Shown here in pieces: positions 34,421 to 47,138 of a stretch of 64,000 bases of DNA. Below the pieces are notes generated by a model. The model had not been told where the DNA came from, ran no database searches, and worked only from the letters and a program-made list of their open reading frames with translations. How positions within the stretch are numbered: the stretch's first letter is position 1; each line of letters opens with the position of its first letter. The translations under genes were made by a program, and so were the position numbers. Source of the DNA: Hanleya hanleyi (lineage: Eukaryota; Mollusca; Polyplacophora; Lepidopleurida; Hanleyidae); NCBI GenBank assembly GCA_036873755.1, contig JAVTVY010033815.1:62001-126000 (forward strand). Direction: 5' to 3'.

Positions 34421-34939
34421 AAAATACCATGTGGCCCAAGGTTTGATTATTTCCTGTTTAGGTGCTTCAAAGCGGACATCATGAAATCAATCAATGTATA
34501 CGGAGTTTGTCCGTAAAAAGGTCTAGTGATTCTTTAGTACTAAATTCAGTATGACTGACCTCACTTCAATTAGTATCTGCAATATTTGGTTTGAAAGATT
34601 CTTTTTGAGATGGAGTAATTCTGCGATAAGTAATGTTACGAGAACGTGGTCTAACTCTGGGTTGATTTTTCAATATACGAAAAATAGGACATGATCAGTA
34701 ATTTATGTTCAAATATCCCAGAAAGAAGGGTTTTGTTCATGGAAACAAACAAATGTATTGTCTATCATTGTGAGTGAACGTGATTTGATTCGAGTCGGTT
34801 TGGATATTGGTGGAAGAAAATAAATAACGCGATTTCAGAATTTCACGGAAGGTTTTTGAAGGGCTATGAGACTCGGTCTTGAATAAGTCAATATTAAATC
34901 ACCCCCCCCACACACACAATAACACACTTGTTTTTGTCC

Positions 34940-36700
34940 CTGGTTCTTGTTTCTTTGTGTCCGTGGATGTCCGTGTACGTCCGTGGATGTCCGTTTGAAT
35001 TTTTCACAAGCGATAACTTCGAAACGCTTTGTTGGATTCTTTCGAAAATTTGGCATACACATTCCTTGCGATAAGACGCTACTTGGTATTGTATTTCCGC
35101 AACATCTGCCTGTAGGCGGCGCCACTGGGTCAAAATGGGTCTTGCCCCTTTGTGTCCGTGGATATCCGTTTAAATTTTTCGCCAGCGATAATGTCCAAAT
35201 ACTTTGTCGGATTCTCTCGAAATTTGGCATACGCAATCCTTGCGACAAGAAACCAGCTGCTATTGCATTTCAGCAACATCTGCCTGAAGGTGTCGCCACT
35301 GGGTCTCGCTTATTCATGTCTGTTCCTGTCCGTGGATGTCAGTTCAAATTCTTTGCAAGCGATAACTTCCAAACGCTTCGTTGGATTCTCCTGAAATTCA
35401 GCACACGCATTCCTTGCGACAGGACGCCGGTTGCTACTGCATTTCAGCATCATCTGCCTGAAGGTGGCGCAACTGAGTTTCGCTTCTTCGTGTCTGTTTC
35501 AGTTAAAATGGGTCTTGCTCTCTTCGTGTCCGTGGATGTCTGTTCAAATTCTGTTCAGGCGATCACTTCCAAATGCTTTGTCAGATTCCTCTGAAATTTG
35601 GCATATACACTCCCTGTAACCAGACGTGGGTTGATATTGCGTTTCAGCAAGATCCATCTGAATATGGCGCCACTGGGTCTTGTTCCAATCTTCTGTGCAT
35701 GTCCGTAGTTCTCTATTCAAATTCTTCACAAGCGATAACTTCCAAATGCTTTGTCAAATTTCTTCAATATTTCGCCCACTTGCGCATACAGGTGGCACTA
35801 CCTGGTGGTAACTTCTAAATTTGGTTTCTGGGAAATAACTTGAGAACTGCTCATCAAATTCTTCCAAATTAGGCATGCATAAATACATTGCAGTACCTTG
35901 CCATATGAGATGTTGCTTGGGATTGCGTTTCATCCATTTCTGCTAACAGGTGACGCCACATGGTGACAAAATTTGAAATTTGTTTTCGGCCAATAACTGG
36001 AGAACTGCATGCTCATCGGATTCTCCTCAAATTTAGCATGCATGTACCAAATTTGTTTCTGGGTAATAAATCGAGAACCGCTCATCAGATTCTTCTTTAA
36101 TTTGATATGAATATACCATGACATAAGATATTGGGTTTCGCCCACTTGCGCCTACAGGCGGCACCACCTCATGTCAAAATCTGAATTTGATTTCGCTCAT
36201 CGGATTCTTCTCCAATTTGGAATGCAGATACCATGCCATGATATGTCCCTTGCCTTGGGATTGAATTACGCCTGCTTCTGTGAACAGGTGGCGACACCTG
36301 GTGTATAAAAATCTGAATTTGTTTCCGACAATAATTTTACAACTGCTCATCGGATTCTTCTCAAATTTAATATTCTTTTGTCATAAGATGTCGCTTGGGA
36401 TTGTGTTTCGCACGCTTGTGCCTACGGGTGGCGACACCTGGTGGCAAAATCTAAATTTGGTTTCCGGGCAATAACTGGGAGACCCCTCTTCAGATTCTTC
36501 CCAAAGTTCGTATGCTGATACCATGCCATGAGATGATGCCCGGGATTGCGTTTGATCAACTTGCACCTGCAGGTGGCGACAACTGGTGTCAAATTTAAAA
36601 TTTGGTTTCCGGGTAATAGGTTGAGGACGCCTTCAGATTCTCGTCAAATTTGGTTTGCAGATAATATGCCTTGAGATGTCCCTTGGGGTTGCATTTCGAT
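34940..36700 (+). repeat. Tandem array with CCGTGGATGTCCGT simple repeat, about 175-bp monomers
   Basis: The array starts with a CCGTGGATGTCCGTG simple repeat. Units with 'AGCGATAACTTCCAAACGC' at 35011, 35186, 35360, 35560 and 35733 (spacing 173-200 bp) follow, each ending in a 'GGTGGCGCCACTGGGTC' phrase. From about 35800 a related subfamily with 'GGTGGCGACACCTGGTGGC' continues to about 36700. The simple repeat next to a tandem core again resembles Helentron-like elements in reverse order. Unit lengths near multiples of three give a 215-codon open frame that is not a gene. Confidence 0.75.
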
Positions 36701-36848
36701 TACATAATTGCCATGCCTCACTGCATGGAAACTATATTACAGCAGCAATCAACGTACAGTCAGCTGTCCTGAGTTGATCTTAAAACTTGGGGAGGCAGAA
36801 AGACCCTTCCGCATCCAACGCCTATGAAGTAGCAGTTGCCTCCCTCAT

Positions 36849-36952
36849 GTATATCCGCTGAGACCAACAATGTTGTAAAATATTGCTGCCATTTTAGCGG
36901 TATATCCCCTGAGACCAACAATGTTGTAAAATATTGCTGCCATTTTAGCGGG
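36849..36952 (+). repeat. Two tandem copies of a 52-bp unit
   Basis: TATATCC(G/C)CTGAGACCAAC with the following 'AATGTTGTAAAATATTGCTG' is repeated twice without gaps. Confidence 0.9.
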
Positions 36953-37209
36953 GGACCTAGCATCCTTTGGCTGCTTGTCTCAGTACGGATAGTTTGAAGC
37001 AGTCCAAGTTAATAATGTTGACACCAGATACTTAGTTGAAGAATACTGCATTTCAAAAAAGTGGGACTGGTATTCGCCATTTTCATCAAGCTGTGTAAGA
37101 TATCTTAGATCCTCAAAATTAATTAAGCGGAGGCTTGACGAATATAAGCAATAAATTGAACAAAGATATAAATAGTTCGTGCCACTAATTGTGCCCTTTT
37201 CTATTGCAG

Positions 37210-37428
37210 CTAAATGTGGATTAAATACGGGTATGGGAAGCCTGGCAGTGCTCACCTACAGTGCACAGGAGGTACCAGGAAGCTGCTTCGAATACACGCT
37301 CACCTGTGTGACCACCGATCGCCAGTTTTGGACGTTTTCAGAGGAATGTGCCATAGGTCTATGGTGGGATAATGACACAAGCACCTGTGTTATTCCTAAC
37401 AGTATAGCCCGACCGGAGTGTGCCAGAG
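37210..37428 (+). CDS. Secreted chitin-binding protein gene, exon 2 (chitin-binding type-2 domain)
   Basis: A 219-bp exon with acceptor TCTATTGCAG and donor CCAGAG/GTACAG, phase 1 at both ends. It encodes one peritrophin-A/ChtBD2-like domain. Six cysteines are arranged as C-x22-C-x6-C-x13-C-x12-C-x10-C, with aromatic residues typical of the fold (SCFEYTLTC, then FWTFSEEC, then CAIGLWWDNDTSTC). The family binds chitin in extracellular matrices such as shell, gut lining or cuticle. The spacing between the second and third cysteine (x6) is one longer than the common x5. The exon is cleanly bounded and lies between repeat arrays, which argues for selection. Confidence 0.85.
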
Positions 37429-37670
37429 GTACAGAGTTATAACCCTTCCTTTATCTCAGAAAAATAAATTCAAACCTAAAATTACACTATTTAGATTTTG
37501 AACTTCAGATTTTTGTTTCAATAGAAGGATGATCTAATGCTGAATATTGAAAGTGGATAATGAAAAAAGTTGCCGTTATCTTTATCAAGCGTGTAGTCCC
37601 TCATTATGATTTTCGTTGTAATGTCGTTATCTTGAGAATGATGTATCTCGATCATTCTTTGGTTGTAGTT

Positions 37671-39195
37671 TTTCATTTGAACATCATCAGAATGGTACAT
37701 GGGTTCATACAGCCCCTAAACCTGGTTAAGCGGAATTAGACACAAACTATAAAACGTAACGCCAAAGATCTTCCACGCATTGTGCTACTGTATCAGCATG
37801 CGATATGTATCGCCAAATTTGGGAAACTTTGAGTGGAGATGCTTGGTGGTATAGCCGGTATAGCCCTGCTTTCAGGTTTCTGTGATAATGTTTTCTGACT
37901 TTGATTAAATCGTCACATTTTACGCAGGATCTAACAAATGCTACTAGGTGAGATATGTATAAGCCTTATGCAAGTCCCACGGAATGAGTGTAGTGGGGCT
38001 AAATAATGCATGGTTCTGACGTTAATCTGCGATCAGTTTTCTTGAACGCCGATACTATTAATGAACTAAGACGGCCAAACAGGATCTGATGATAGATTGT
38101 AGTATAGAGTCGACAAATCCCATGTGGATGCATGTGTCAATTCACATCAAGTTCTTCCGTAAGACAATTTAAGTTTTTCAATATCCATATATTTAACGCC
38201 AGAAATTGCATACGAGTAAAATACGACTATATGCAGGCGCTTTCAAATTGGAGCGATATGTAAGAGGTGAGAAAAGTTGACGACGTTTGGAGACCAAAAA
38301 GCGACCATATGACTCTACAGGAAAGCATACCTCGGCACCTAACATTCAGACCCGAGAATACGGTGGATTCTCAGACGTAGCCTTAGTATCTCAGCCGCGC
38401 TTTTATTGCAGATCTTCATGTGGAGACTATGAAGTATCCACACGGCCCCTAGCACCGGCTTAAGCGAAATTAGATACGCTAGCTTGGGAGCGGTGATGAC
38501 ACATCAGCTCAAACAACTCATCTGATGCTACTGGATGAGCATCGTGAACGTCTGATGAAGTAAACGTCTTAACATGGGGTAAATCTGGTAAATGCAAAAA
38601 TATCCAGAGAAACTAACCTGTAATGCCCGACGTCGTACGATCAAAATAATCAAAGCCTGTTCCTTCTCATTCTCATTCACCAAACGCTATATAGATGATC
38701 TTCTCAATGTGGATTATAGCTATATAAAGTACGCAGTAAATGACATATATCCAAATTAACTAGATTTGAAGGAAAACACATATAGCCATATCGTCACATC
38801 ATATTTAGACCGATATCTCTCGTCGACTTTACGACAAAAGAGATGATTACAATTTCGACATCGTAAATTATCTCTTCCTGGACAGCACTATTCAATGGGG
38901 ATCTGAATATGGCGTATACATATCTCGTCCAGTAGCATTTGCTAGATCCTGTGTTAAATGTGACAATTTTAATCAACGTCACAAAACAATATTGGAGAAA
39001 CTTACAAAACATGGCTTTACCACCAAGCGCCTTCACTAAAAGATTCTCAAAATTGACGATACATATCGCATGCTGATAGCAAAATATGAACGTAGCGTGT
39101 AGGATCTATGGTGTTACGTTTCGTAACTTGTGTCTAATTCCGCTTAACCCGGGGCTAGGGGCCGTATGAGAACATTTACTTGAAGATCATCATGG
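37671..39195 (+). mobile_element. Element with inverted ends and an internal RYIDDLL reverse-transcriptase remnant
   Basis: The left part (37675-37800) contains 'CCTGGTTAAGCGGAATTAGACACAAACT' in pieces and 'AAACGTAACGCCAAAGATCTT'. The right end (about 39100-39190) is its inverted copy ('GTTACGTTTCGTAACTTGTGTCTAATTCCGCTTAACC', read in pieces). Between them is a decayed RT. The same left repeat occurs at 24690-24965 beside a second RT remnant. Inverted rather than direct termini are unusual for an RT element, so the ends may belong to another repeat. Confidence 0.55.
38640..39115 (+). pseudogene. Reverse-transcriptase remnant (YIDD type, Penelope-like or related)
   Basis: Plus-strand fragments in order: TKRYIDDLLNVDYSYIKYAV with VNDIYPN (about 38680-38760), LKEN, SYLDRYLS, KRDDYNFDIVNYLFLDS (about 38835-38890), EYGVYISRPVAFARSC (about 38910-38960) and KLTKHGFTTKRLH (about 38998-39038). 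I recall the string YIDD...YPNELDLKE...YLD...KRDDFNF.IVNFPFLDSNIP...YGVYISQL.RYARAC from a widespread invertebrate RT family. Frameshifts and stops abound. Confidence 0.65.
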
Positions 39196-39414
39196 TTTTC
39201 ACATGAACAAACGCAATCAAAGCGTGACTGAGATACATTATTATCTAGATAATGACTTCAAAAGAAAATGATATGCACTAAGATTACTAATCAGAAATAC
39301 GGGTTTCATATATTTGGTGATATTCATGATGTCTTGCAGGCATCATTGAAGACCAATTCTCTCTCGCAGGAACTAGGCTCTGACTATGTATAATGTGATT
39401 TTTTTTCAAATCGC
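39196..39414. other. Second intron, no recognised feature
   Basis: Short spacer between the RT element and the satellite. Confidence 0.4.
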
Positions 39415-42117
39415 TTTTTGTCCGTGGTCCGTCGTCCGTCAGTAAACAATTTTTGTTATCGCGATTTCTCAGGAACTACTGCAAGGATCTTTCTCACATT
39501 TGGTACACAGGTTCCCCTTGGAGTCTATTTGTGCAAGATACCTTTTCTGGTCCGATTCGAAAATCCAATATGGCCACAAGGCGGCCATCTTGGATTTCCC
39601 CATGAAACCTTGTTATCGCGATTTCTCAGGAACTACTGCATGGGTCTTTCTCAAATTTGGTACACAGGTTCCCCTTGGGGTCTAGTTGTGCAAGATACCT
39701 TTTCTGGTCCGATTCGGAAATCTAATATGGCCACCAGGCAGCCATCTTGGATTTCCCCATGAACCATTGTTATCGTGATTTCTGAGGAAGTACTACATGG
39801 ATCTTTCTCAAATTTGGTACACAGGTTCCCCATGGGGTCTAGTTGTGCAAGATACCTTTTCCGGTCCGATTCGAAAATCCAATATGGCCACCAGGCAGCC
39901 ATCTTGGATTTCCCCATGAACTTTTGCTATCGTGATTTCTCAGGAACTGCTGCATGGATCTTTCTCAAATTTGGTACACAGGTGCCTCTTGGGGTCTAGT
40001 TGTGCAAGATACCTTTTCTGGACCGATTCGAAAATCCAATATGGCCACAAGGCGGCCATCTTGGATTTCCCCATGAAACCTTGTTATTGCGATTTCTCAG
40101 GAACTACTGCATGGATCTTTCTCAACTTTGGTACACAGGTTTCCCTTGGGATCTAGTTGTGCAAGATACTTTTTCTGGTCCGATTCGAAAATCCAATATG
40201 GCCACCAGGCAGCCATCTTGAATTTCCCCATGAACCTTTGTTATCGTGATTTCTCAGGAAGTACTCCATGGGTCTTTCTCAAATTTGGTACACAAGTTCC
40301 CCATGGGGTCTAGTTGTGCAGCATACCTTTTCTGGTCCGATTCGGAAATCGAATATGGCCACCAGGCAGCCATCTTGGATTTCCCCATGAACCATTGTTA
40401 TCGTGGGTTCTCTGGAAGTACTGCATGGATCTTTCTCAAATTTGGTACACAGGTTCCCCATGGGGTTTCGTTGTGCAAGATACCTTTTCGAAAATCCAAT
40501 ATGGCCACCAGGCAGCCATCTTGGATTTCCCCATGAACCTTTGTTATCGTGATTTCTCAGGAACTGTTGCATGGATCTTTCTCAAATTTGGTCCACAGGT
40601 TCCTCTTGGGGTCTAGTTGTGCAATATATCTTTTCTGGACCGATTCGAAAATCCAATATGGCCACAAGGCGGCCATCTTGGATTTCCCCATTAAACCTTG
40701 TTATCGCGATTTCTCAGGAACCACTGCATGGATCTTTCTCAACTTTGGTACACAGGTTTCCCTTGGGGTCTAGTTGTGCAAGATACCCTTTCTGGTCCGA
40801 TTCATTAATTCAATATGGCCACCAGGCAGCCATCTTGGATTTCCCCATGAACTTTGTTATCGTGATTTCTCAGGAAGTTCTCCATGGATCTTTCTCAAAT
40901 TTGGTACACAGGTTCCCCATGGGGTCTAGTTGTGCAAGATACCTTTTTCGGTTCGATTCGAAAATCCAATATGGCCACCAGGCAGCCATCTTGGATTTCC
41001 CCATGAACCTTTGTTATTGTGATTTCTCAGGAAGTACTCCATGGATCTTTCTCAAATTGGGTACACAGGTTCCCCTTGGGGTCTAGTTGCGCAAGATACC
41101 CTTTCTGGTCCGATTCGAAAATCCAATATGGCCACCAGGCAACCATCTTGGATTTCCCCATGAACCATTGTTATCGTGATTTCTGAGGAAGTACTACATG
41201 GATCTTTCTCAAATTTGGTACACAGGTTCCCCATGGGGTCTGGTTGTGCAAGATACCTTTTTCGATTCGATTCGAAAATCCAATATGGCCACCAGGCAGC
41301 CATCTTGGATTTCCCCATGAACCTTTGTTATTGTGATTTCTCAGGAAGTACCGCATGGATCTTTCTCAAATTGGGTACACAGGTTCCCCTTGGGGTCTAG
41401 TTGTGCAAGATACCCTTTCTGGTCCGATTCGAAAATCCAATATGGCCACCAGGCAGCCATCTTGGATTTCCCCATGAACCATTGTTATCGTGATTTCTCA
41501 GGAAGTACTACATGGATCTTTCTCAAATTTGGTACACAGGTTCCCCATGGGATCTAGTTGTGCAAGATACCTTTTTCGGTCCGATTCGAAAATTCAATAT
41601 GGCCACCAGGCAGCCATCTTGGATTTTCCCATGAAACCTTGTTATCGCGATTTCTCAGGAACCACTGCATGGATCTTTCTCAACTTTGGTACACAGGTTT
41701 CCCTTGGGGTGTAGTTGTGCAAAATACTTTTCTGGTCCGATTCGAAAATTCAATATGGCCACCAGGCAGTCATCTTGGATTTCCCCATGAACTTTGTTAT
41801 TGTGATTTCTCAGGAAGTACTCCATGGATCTTTCTCAAATTTGATACACAGGTTCCCCAAGGGGTCTAGATGTGCAAGATACCTTTTTCGGTTCGATTCG
41901 AAAGTCCAATATGGCCACCACGCAGCCATCTTGGATTTCCCCATGAACCTTTGTTATCGTGCATTCTTAGGAAATACTCCATGGATCTTTCTCAAATTTG
42001 CTACACAAGTTCCCCATGGGGTTTAGTTGTGCAAGATACCTTTTCGCTCCGATTCGAAAATCCAATATGGCCACCAGGCAGCCATCTTGGATTTCCCCAT
42101 GAACCTTTGTTATCGTG

Positions 42118-45100
42118 ATTTCTCAGGAACTGTTGCATGGATCTTTCTCAAATTTGGCACACAGGTTCCTCTTGGGGTCTAGTTGTGCAGGATAGCTTAT
42201 CTGGACCGATTCGAAAATCCAATATGGCCACAAGGCGGCCATCTTGGATTTTCCCATGAAACCTTGTTATCGCGATTTCTCAGGAACCACTGCATGAATC
42301 TTTCTCAACTTTGGTACACAGGTTTCCCTTGGGGTGTAGTTGTGCAAGATACTTTTTCGGTTCGATTCGAAAATTCAATATGGCCACCAGGCAGCCATCT
42401 TGGATTTCCCCATGAACTTTGTTATCGTGATTTCTCAGGAAGTATTGCATGGATCTTTCTCAAATTGGGTACACAGGTTCCCCATGGGGTCTAGTTGTGC
42501 ATGATACCTTTTGGGGCAGATTCGAAAAGCCAATATGGCCACCAGGCGGCCATCTCAGGACTTCTCAGGAACTGTTGCATGGATCTTTCTCAAATTTGGT
42601 ACACAGGTTCCTCTTGGGGTCTAGTTGTGCAAGATATCTGGACCGATTCGAAAATCTAATATGGCCACAAGGCGGCCATCTTGGATTTTCGCATGAAACC
42701 TTGTTATCGCGATTTCTCAGGAACCACTTCATGGATCTTTCTTAACTTTGGTACACAGGTTTCCCTTGGGGTCTAGTTGTGCAAGATACTTTTTCTGGTC
42801 GGATTCGAAAATTCAATATGGCCACCAGGCAGCCATCTTGGATTTCCCCATGAACTTTGTTATCGTGATTTCTCAGGAAGTACTCCATGGATCTTTCTCA
42901 AATTTGATACACAGGTTCCCCATGGGGTCTAGATGTGCAAGATATCTTTTTCGGTTCGATTCGAAAATCCAATATGGCCTCCAGGCAGCCATCTTGGATT
43001 TCCCCATGAACCTTTGTTATCGTGATTTCTCAGGAAGTGCTCCATGGATCTTTCTCAAATTTGATACACAGGTTCCCCATGGGGTCTAGATGTGCAAGAT
43101 ACCTTTTTCGGTCCGATTCGAAAATCCAATATGGCCACCAGGGGCCATCTTGGATTTCCCCATGAACCTTTGTTATCGTGATTTCTCAGGAAGTATTGCA
43201 TGGATCTTTCTCAAATTGGGTACACAGGTTCCCCATGGGGTCTAGTTGTGCATGATACCTTTTTGGGCAGATTCGAAAATCCAGTATGGCCACCAGGCGG
43301 CCATCTTGGATTTCCCCTTGAAACTTTATCGTGCTTTCTCCAGAAGTACTGCGTGGATCTTTTTCAAATTTGGTACACAGGTTCCCTTTGTGGTCTATTT
43401 GTGCAGTATACCATTTTCGGTCCGATACGAAAATGTAATATGCCCAACAGGTGGCCATTACGGATTTCCCCATGAAATTTTGTTATCGTGATTTCTCAGG
43501 AAGTACTGCATGGATATTTCTCCAATTTGGTACACAGGTTCCCCTTGTGGTCTAGTTGCGCAAGATACCTTTTTTGGTCCGATTCGAAAACTCAATATGG
43601 CGATTCGAAAATTCAATATGGCCACCAGGTGGCCATCTTGAATTTCCCCTTGAAACATTGTTATCGTGAATTCTCAGGAAACCAGGTGGCCAACTTGAAT
43701 TTCCCCTTGAAACATTGTTATCGTGAATTCTCAGGAAATACCTCATGGATCTTTCTGAAATTTGGTACACAGGTCCCACATGGGGCCAAGTTGTGCAAGA
43801 TAACTTTTTTTGGTTACGCTTCAAATTAATACGGTATTTCAGAGTTGTGACGTTGCATCACAAGAGTAGGCGGATCAAACGGTGAGGCATATTCTATATA
43901 TTGACTATAGAAAATATCCGTACCTTCACCTTCTATATCAAGGAGTTCAAATGATTCCGAATTAAAATGTATTTCTTCAAATTTTAAATCAGTTTACTTT
44001 AGTCCATGCCATTGCAATTGAACTGCCTCACCATTTCGTCTGCCGACGGGTCGGCTACACGAAGGGACGTCACTCTTGTGACACAACGTCACAACTCGAC
44101 AACTGTAGACTACTGCGTGTTTTGATCCAAGAGAGATAATCAGGATTCATGAACTTTGTTATCGTGATTTCTCAGGAAGTACTCCATGGATCTTTCTCAA
44201 ATTTGATACACAGGTTCCCCATGGGGTCTAGTTGTGCAAGATACCATTTTCGGTTCGATTCGAAAATCCAATATGGCCAACAGGCAGCCATCTTGGATTC
44301 CCCCATGAACCTTTGTTATCGTGGTTTCTCAGGAAATACTGCATGGATCTTTCTCAAATTGGGTACACAGGTTCCCCTTGGGGTCTAGTTGTGCAAGATA
44401 CCCTTTCTGGTCCGATTCGAAAATCCAATATGGCCACCAGGCAGCCATCTTGAATTTCCCCATGAACCATTGTTATCGTGATTTCTCAGGAAGTACTACA
44501 TGGATCTTTCTCAAATTTGGTACACAGGTTCCCCATGGGGTCCAGTTGTGCAAGATGCCTTTTTCGGTCCGATTCGAAAATCAAATATGGCCACCAGGCA
44601 GCCATCTTGGATTTCCCCATGAACCTGTGTTATCGTGATTTCTCAGGAACTGCTGCATGGATCTTTCTCAAATTTGGTACACAGGTGCCTCTTGGGGTCT
44701 AGTTGTGCAAGTTACCTTTTTCTGGACCGATTCGAAAATCCGATATGGCCACAAGGCGGCTGGATTTCCCCATGAAACCTTGTTATTGCGATTTCTCAGG
44801 AACTACTGCATGGATCTTTCTCAACTTTGGTACGCAGGTTTCCCTTGGGGTCTAGTTGTGCAAGATACTTTTTCTGGTCCGATTCAAAGATCCAATATGG
44901 CCACCAGGCAGCCATCTTGAATTTCCCCATGAACCTTTGTTATCGTGATTTCTTAGGAAGTACTCCATGGATCTTTCTCAAATTTGGTACACAAGTTCCC
45001 CATCGGGTTTAGTTGTGCAAGATACCTGTTCGCTCCGATTCGAAAATCCAATATGGCCACCAGGCAGCCATCTTGGATTTCCCCATGAACCTTTGTTATC

Positions 45101-47138
45101 GTGATTTGTCAGGAACTACTGCATGGATCTTTCTCAACTTTGGTACGCAGGTTTCCCTTGGGGTCTAGTTGTGCAAGATACTTTTTCTGGTCCGATTCAA
45201 AAATCCAATATGGCCACCAGGCAGCCATCTTGAATTTCCCCATGAACCTTTGCTATCGTGATTTCTTAGGAAGTACTCCATGGATCTTTCTCAAATTTGG
45301 TACACAGGTTCCCCATGGGGTCTAGTTGTGCAAGATACCTTTTTCGGTTCGATTCGAAAATCCAATATGGCCACCAGGCAGCCATCTTGGATTTCCCCAT
45401 GAACCTTTGTTATTGTGATTTCTCAGGAAGTACTGCATGGATCTTTCTCAAATTGGGCACACAGGTTCCCCTTGGGGTCTAGTTGTGCAAGATACCCTTT
45501 CTGGTCCGATTCGAAAATCCAATATGGCCACCAGGCAGCCATCTTGGATTTCCCCATGAACCATTGTTATCGTGATTTCTCAGGAAGTACTACATGGATC
45601 TTTCTCAAATTTGGTACACAGGTTCCCCATGGGATGTAGTTGTGCAAAATACCTTTTTCGGTCCGATTCGAAAATTCAATATGGCCACCAGGCAGCCATC
45701 TTGGATTTTCCCATGAAACCTTGTTATCGCGATTTCTCAGGAACCACTGCATGGATCTTTCTCAACTTTGGTACACAGGTTTCCCTTGGGGTGTAGTTGT
45801 GCAAGATACTTTTCTGGTCCGATTCGAAAATTCAATATGGCCACCAGGCAGTCATCTTGGATTTCCCCATGAACTTTGTTATTGTGATTTCTCAGGAAGT
45901 ACTCCATGGATCTTTCTCAAATTTGGTACACAAGTTCCCCATGGGGTTTAGTTGTGCAAGATACCTTTTCGCTCCGATTCGAATATCCAATATGGCCACC
46001 AGGCAGCCATCTTGGATTTCCCCATGAACCTTTGTTATCGTGACTTCTCAGGAACCACTGCATGGATCTTTCTCCATTTTGGTACACAGGTTTCCCTTGG
46101 CGTCTAGTTGTGCAAGAAACTTTTTCTGGTCCCATCCGAAAATTCAATATGGCCACCAGGCAGCCATCTTGGATTTCCCCGTGAACTATATTATCGTGAT
46201 TTCTCAGGAAGTACTCCATGGATCTTTCTCAAATTTGATACACAGGTTCCCCGTGGGGTCTAGTTGTGCAAGATACCTTTTTCGGTCCGATTCGAAAATC
46301 CAATATGGCCACCAGGCAGCCATCTTGGATTTCCCCATGAACCTGTGTTATCGTGATTCTCAGGAACTGCTGCATGGATCTTTCTCAAATTTGGCACACA
46401 GGTGCCTCTTGCGGTCTAGTTGTGCAAGGTACCTTTTCTGGACCGATTCGAAAATCCGACATGGCCACAAGGCGGCCATCTTGGATTTCCCCATGAAACC
46501 TTGTTATTGCGATTTCTCAGGAACTACTGCATGGATCTTTCTCAACTTTGGTACACAGGTTTTCGTTGGGGTCTAGTTGTGCAAGATACATTTTCTGGTC
46601 CGATTCAAAAATCCAATATGGCCACCAGGCAGCCATCTTAAATTTCTCCATGAACCTTTGTTATCGTGCTTTCTTAGGAAGTACTCCAATGGATCTTTCT
46701 CAAATTTGGTACACAAGTTCCCCATGGGGTTTAGATGTGCAAGATATCTTTTCGCTCCGATTGGAGAATCCAATATGGCCACCAGGCAGCCATCTTGGAT
46801 TTCTCCATCAACCTTTGTTATCGTGATTTCTCAGGAACTGTTGCATGGATCTTTCTCAAATTTGGTACACAGGTTCCTCTTGGTGTCTAGTTGTGCAAGA
46901 TATCTTATCTGGACCGATTCGAAAATCCAATATGGCCACAAGGCGGCCATCTTGGATTTTCGCATGAAACCTTGTTATCGCGATTTCTCAGGAACCACTG
47001 CATGGATCTTTCTCAACTTTGGTACACAGGTTTCGCTTGGGGTCTAGTTGTGCAAGATACTTTTTCTGGTTCGATTCGAAAATTCAATATGGCCACCAGG
47101 CAGCCATCTTGGATTTCCCCATGAACTTTGTTATCGTG
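42118..47138 (+). repeat. Higher-order repeat unit A of the satellite (about 5.02 kb)
   Basis: All landmarks recur 5,021-5,027 bp downstream: 42183 and 47204, 43488 and 48515, 44149 and 49176, 46040 and 51067. The offset changes from 5,021 to 5,026 at about 42620, where unit B has five extra bases (TTATC). The MITE at 43842 is included in the unit. Confidence 0.85.
43842..44097. mobile_element. 256-bp MITE, copy 1 (in higher-order unit A)
   Basis: Terminal inverted repeats GAGTTGTGACGTTGCATCAC (left) and the complement GTGACACAACGTCACAACTC (right) enclose a 256-bp non-coding body. Inner sequences CGGTGAGGCA and TGCCTCACC are also inverted. The MITE is bounded by non-satellite flanks of about 30-50 bp on each side. 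Confidence 0.75.

Noticed and set aside
34947..35594. 215-codon open frame, the longest in the window
   Set aside because: It is built of repeated units of about 58-66 residues from a non-coding tandem array. The frame stays open only because unit spacing is near a multiple of three.
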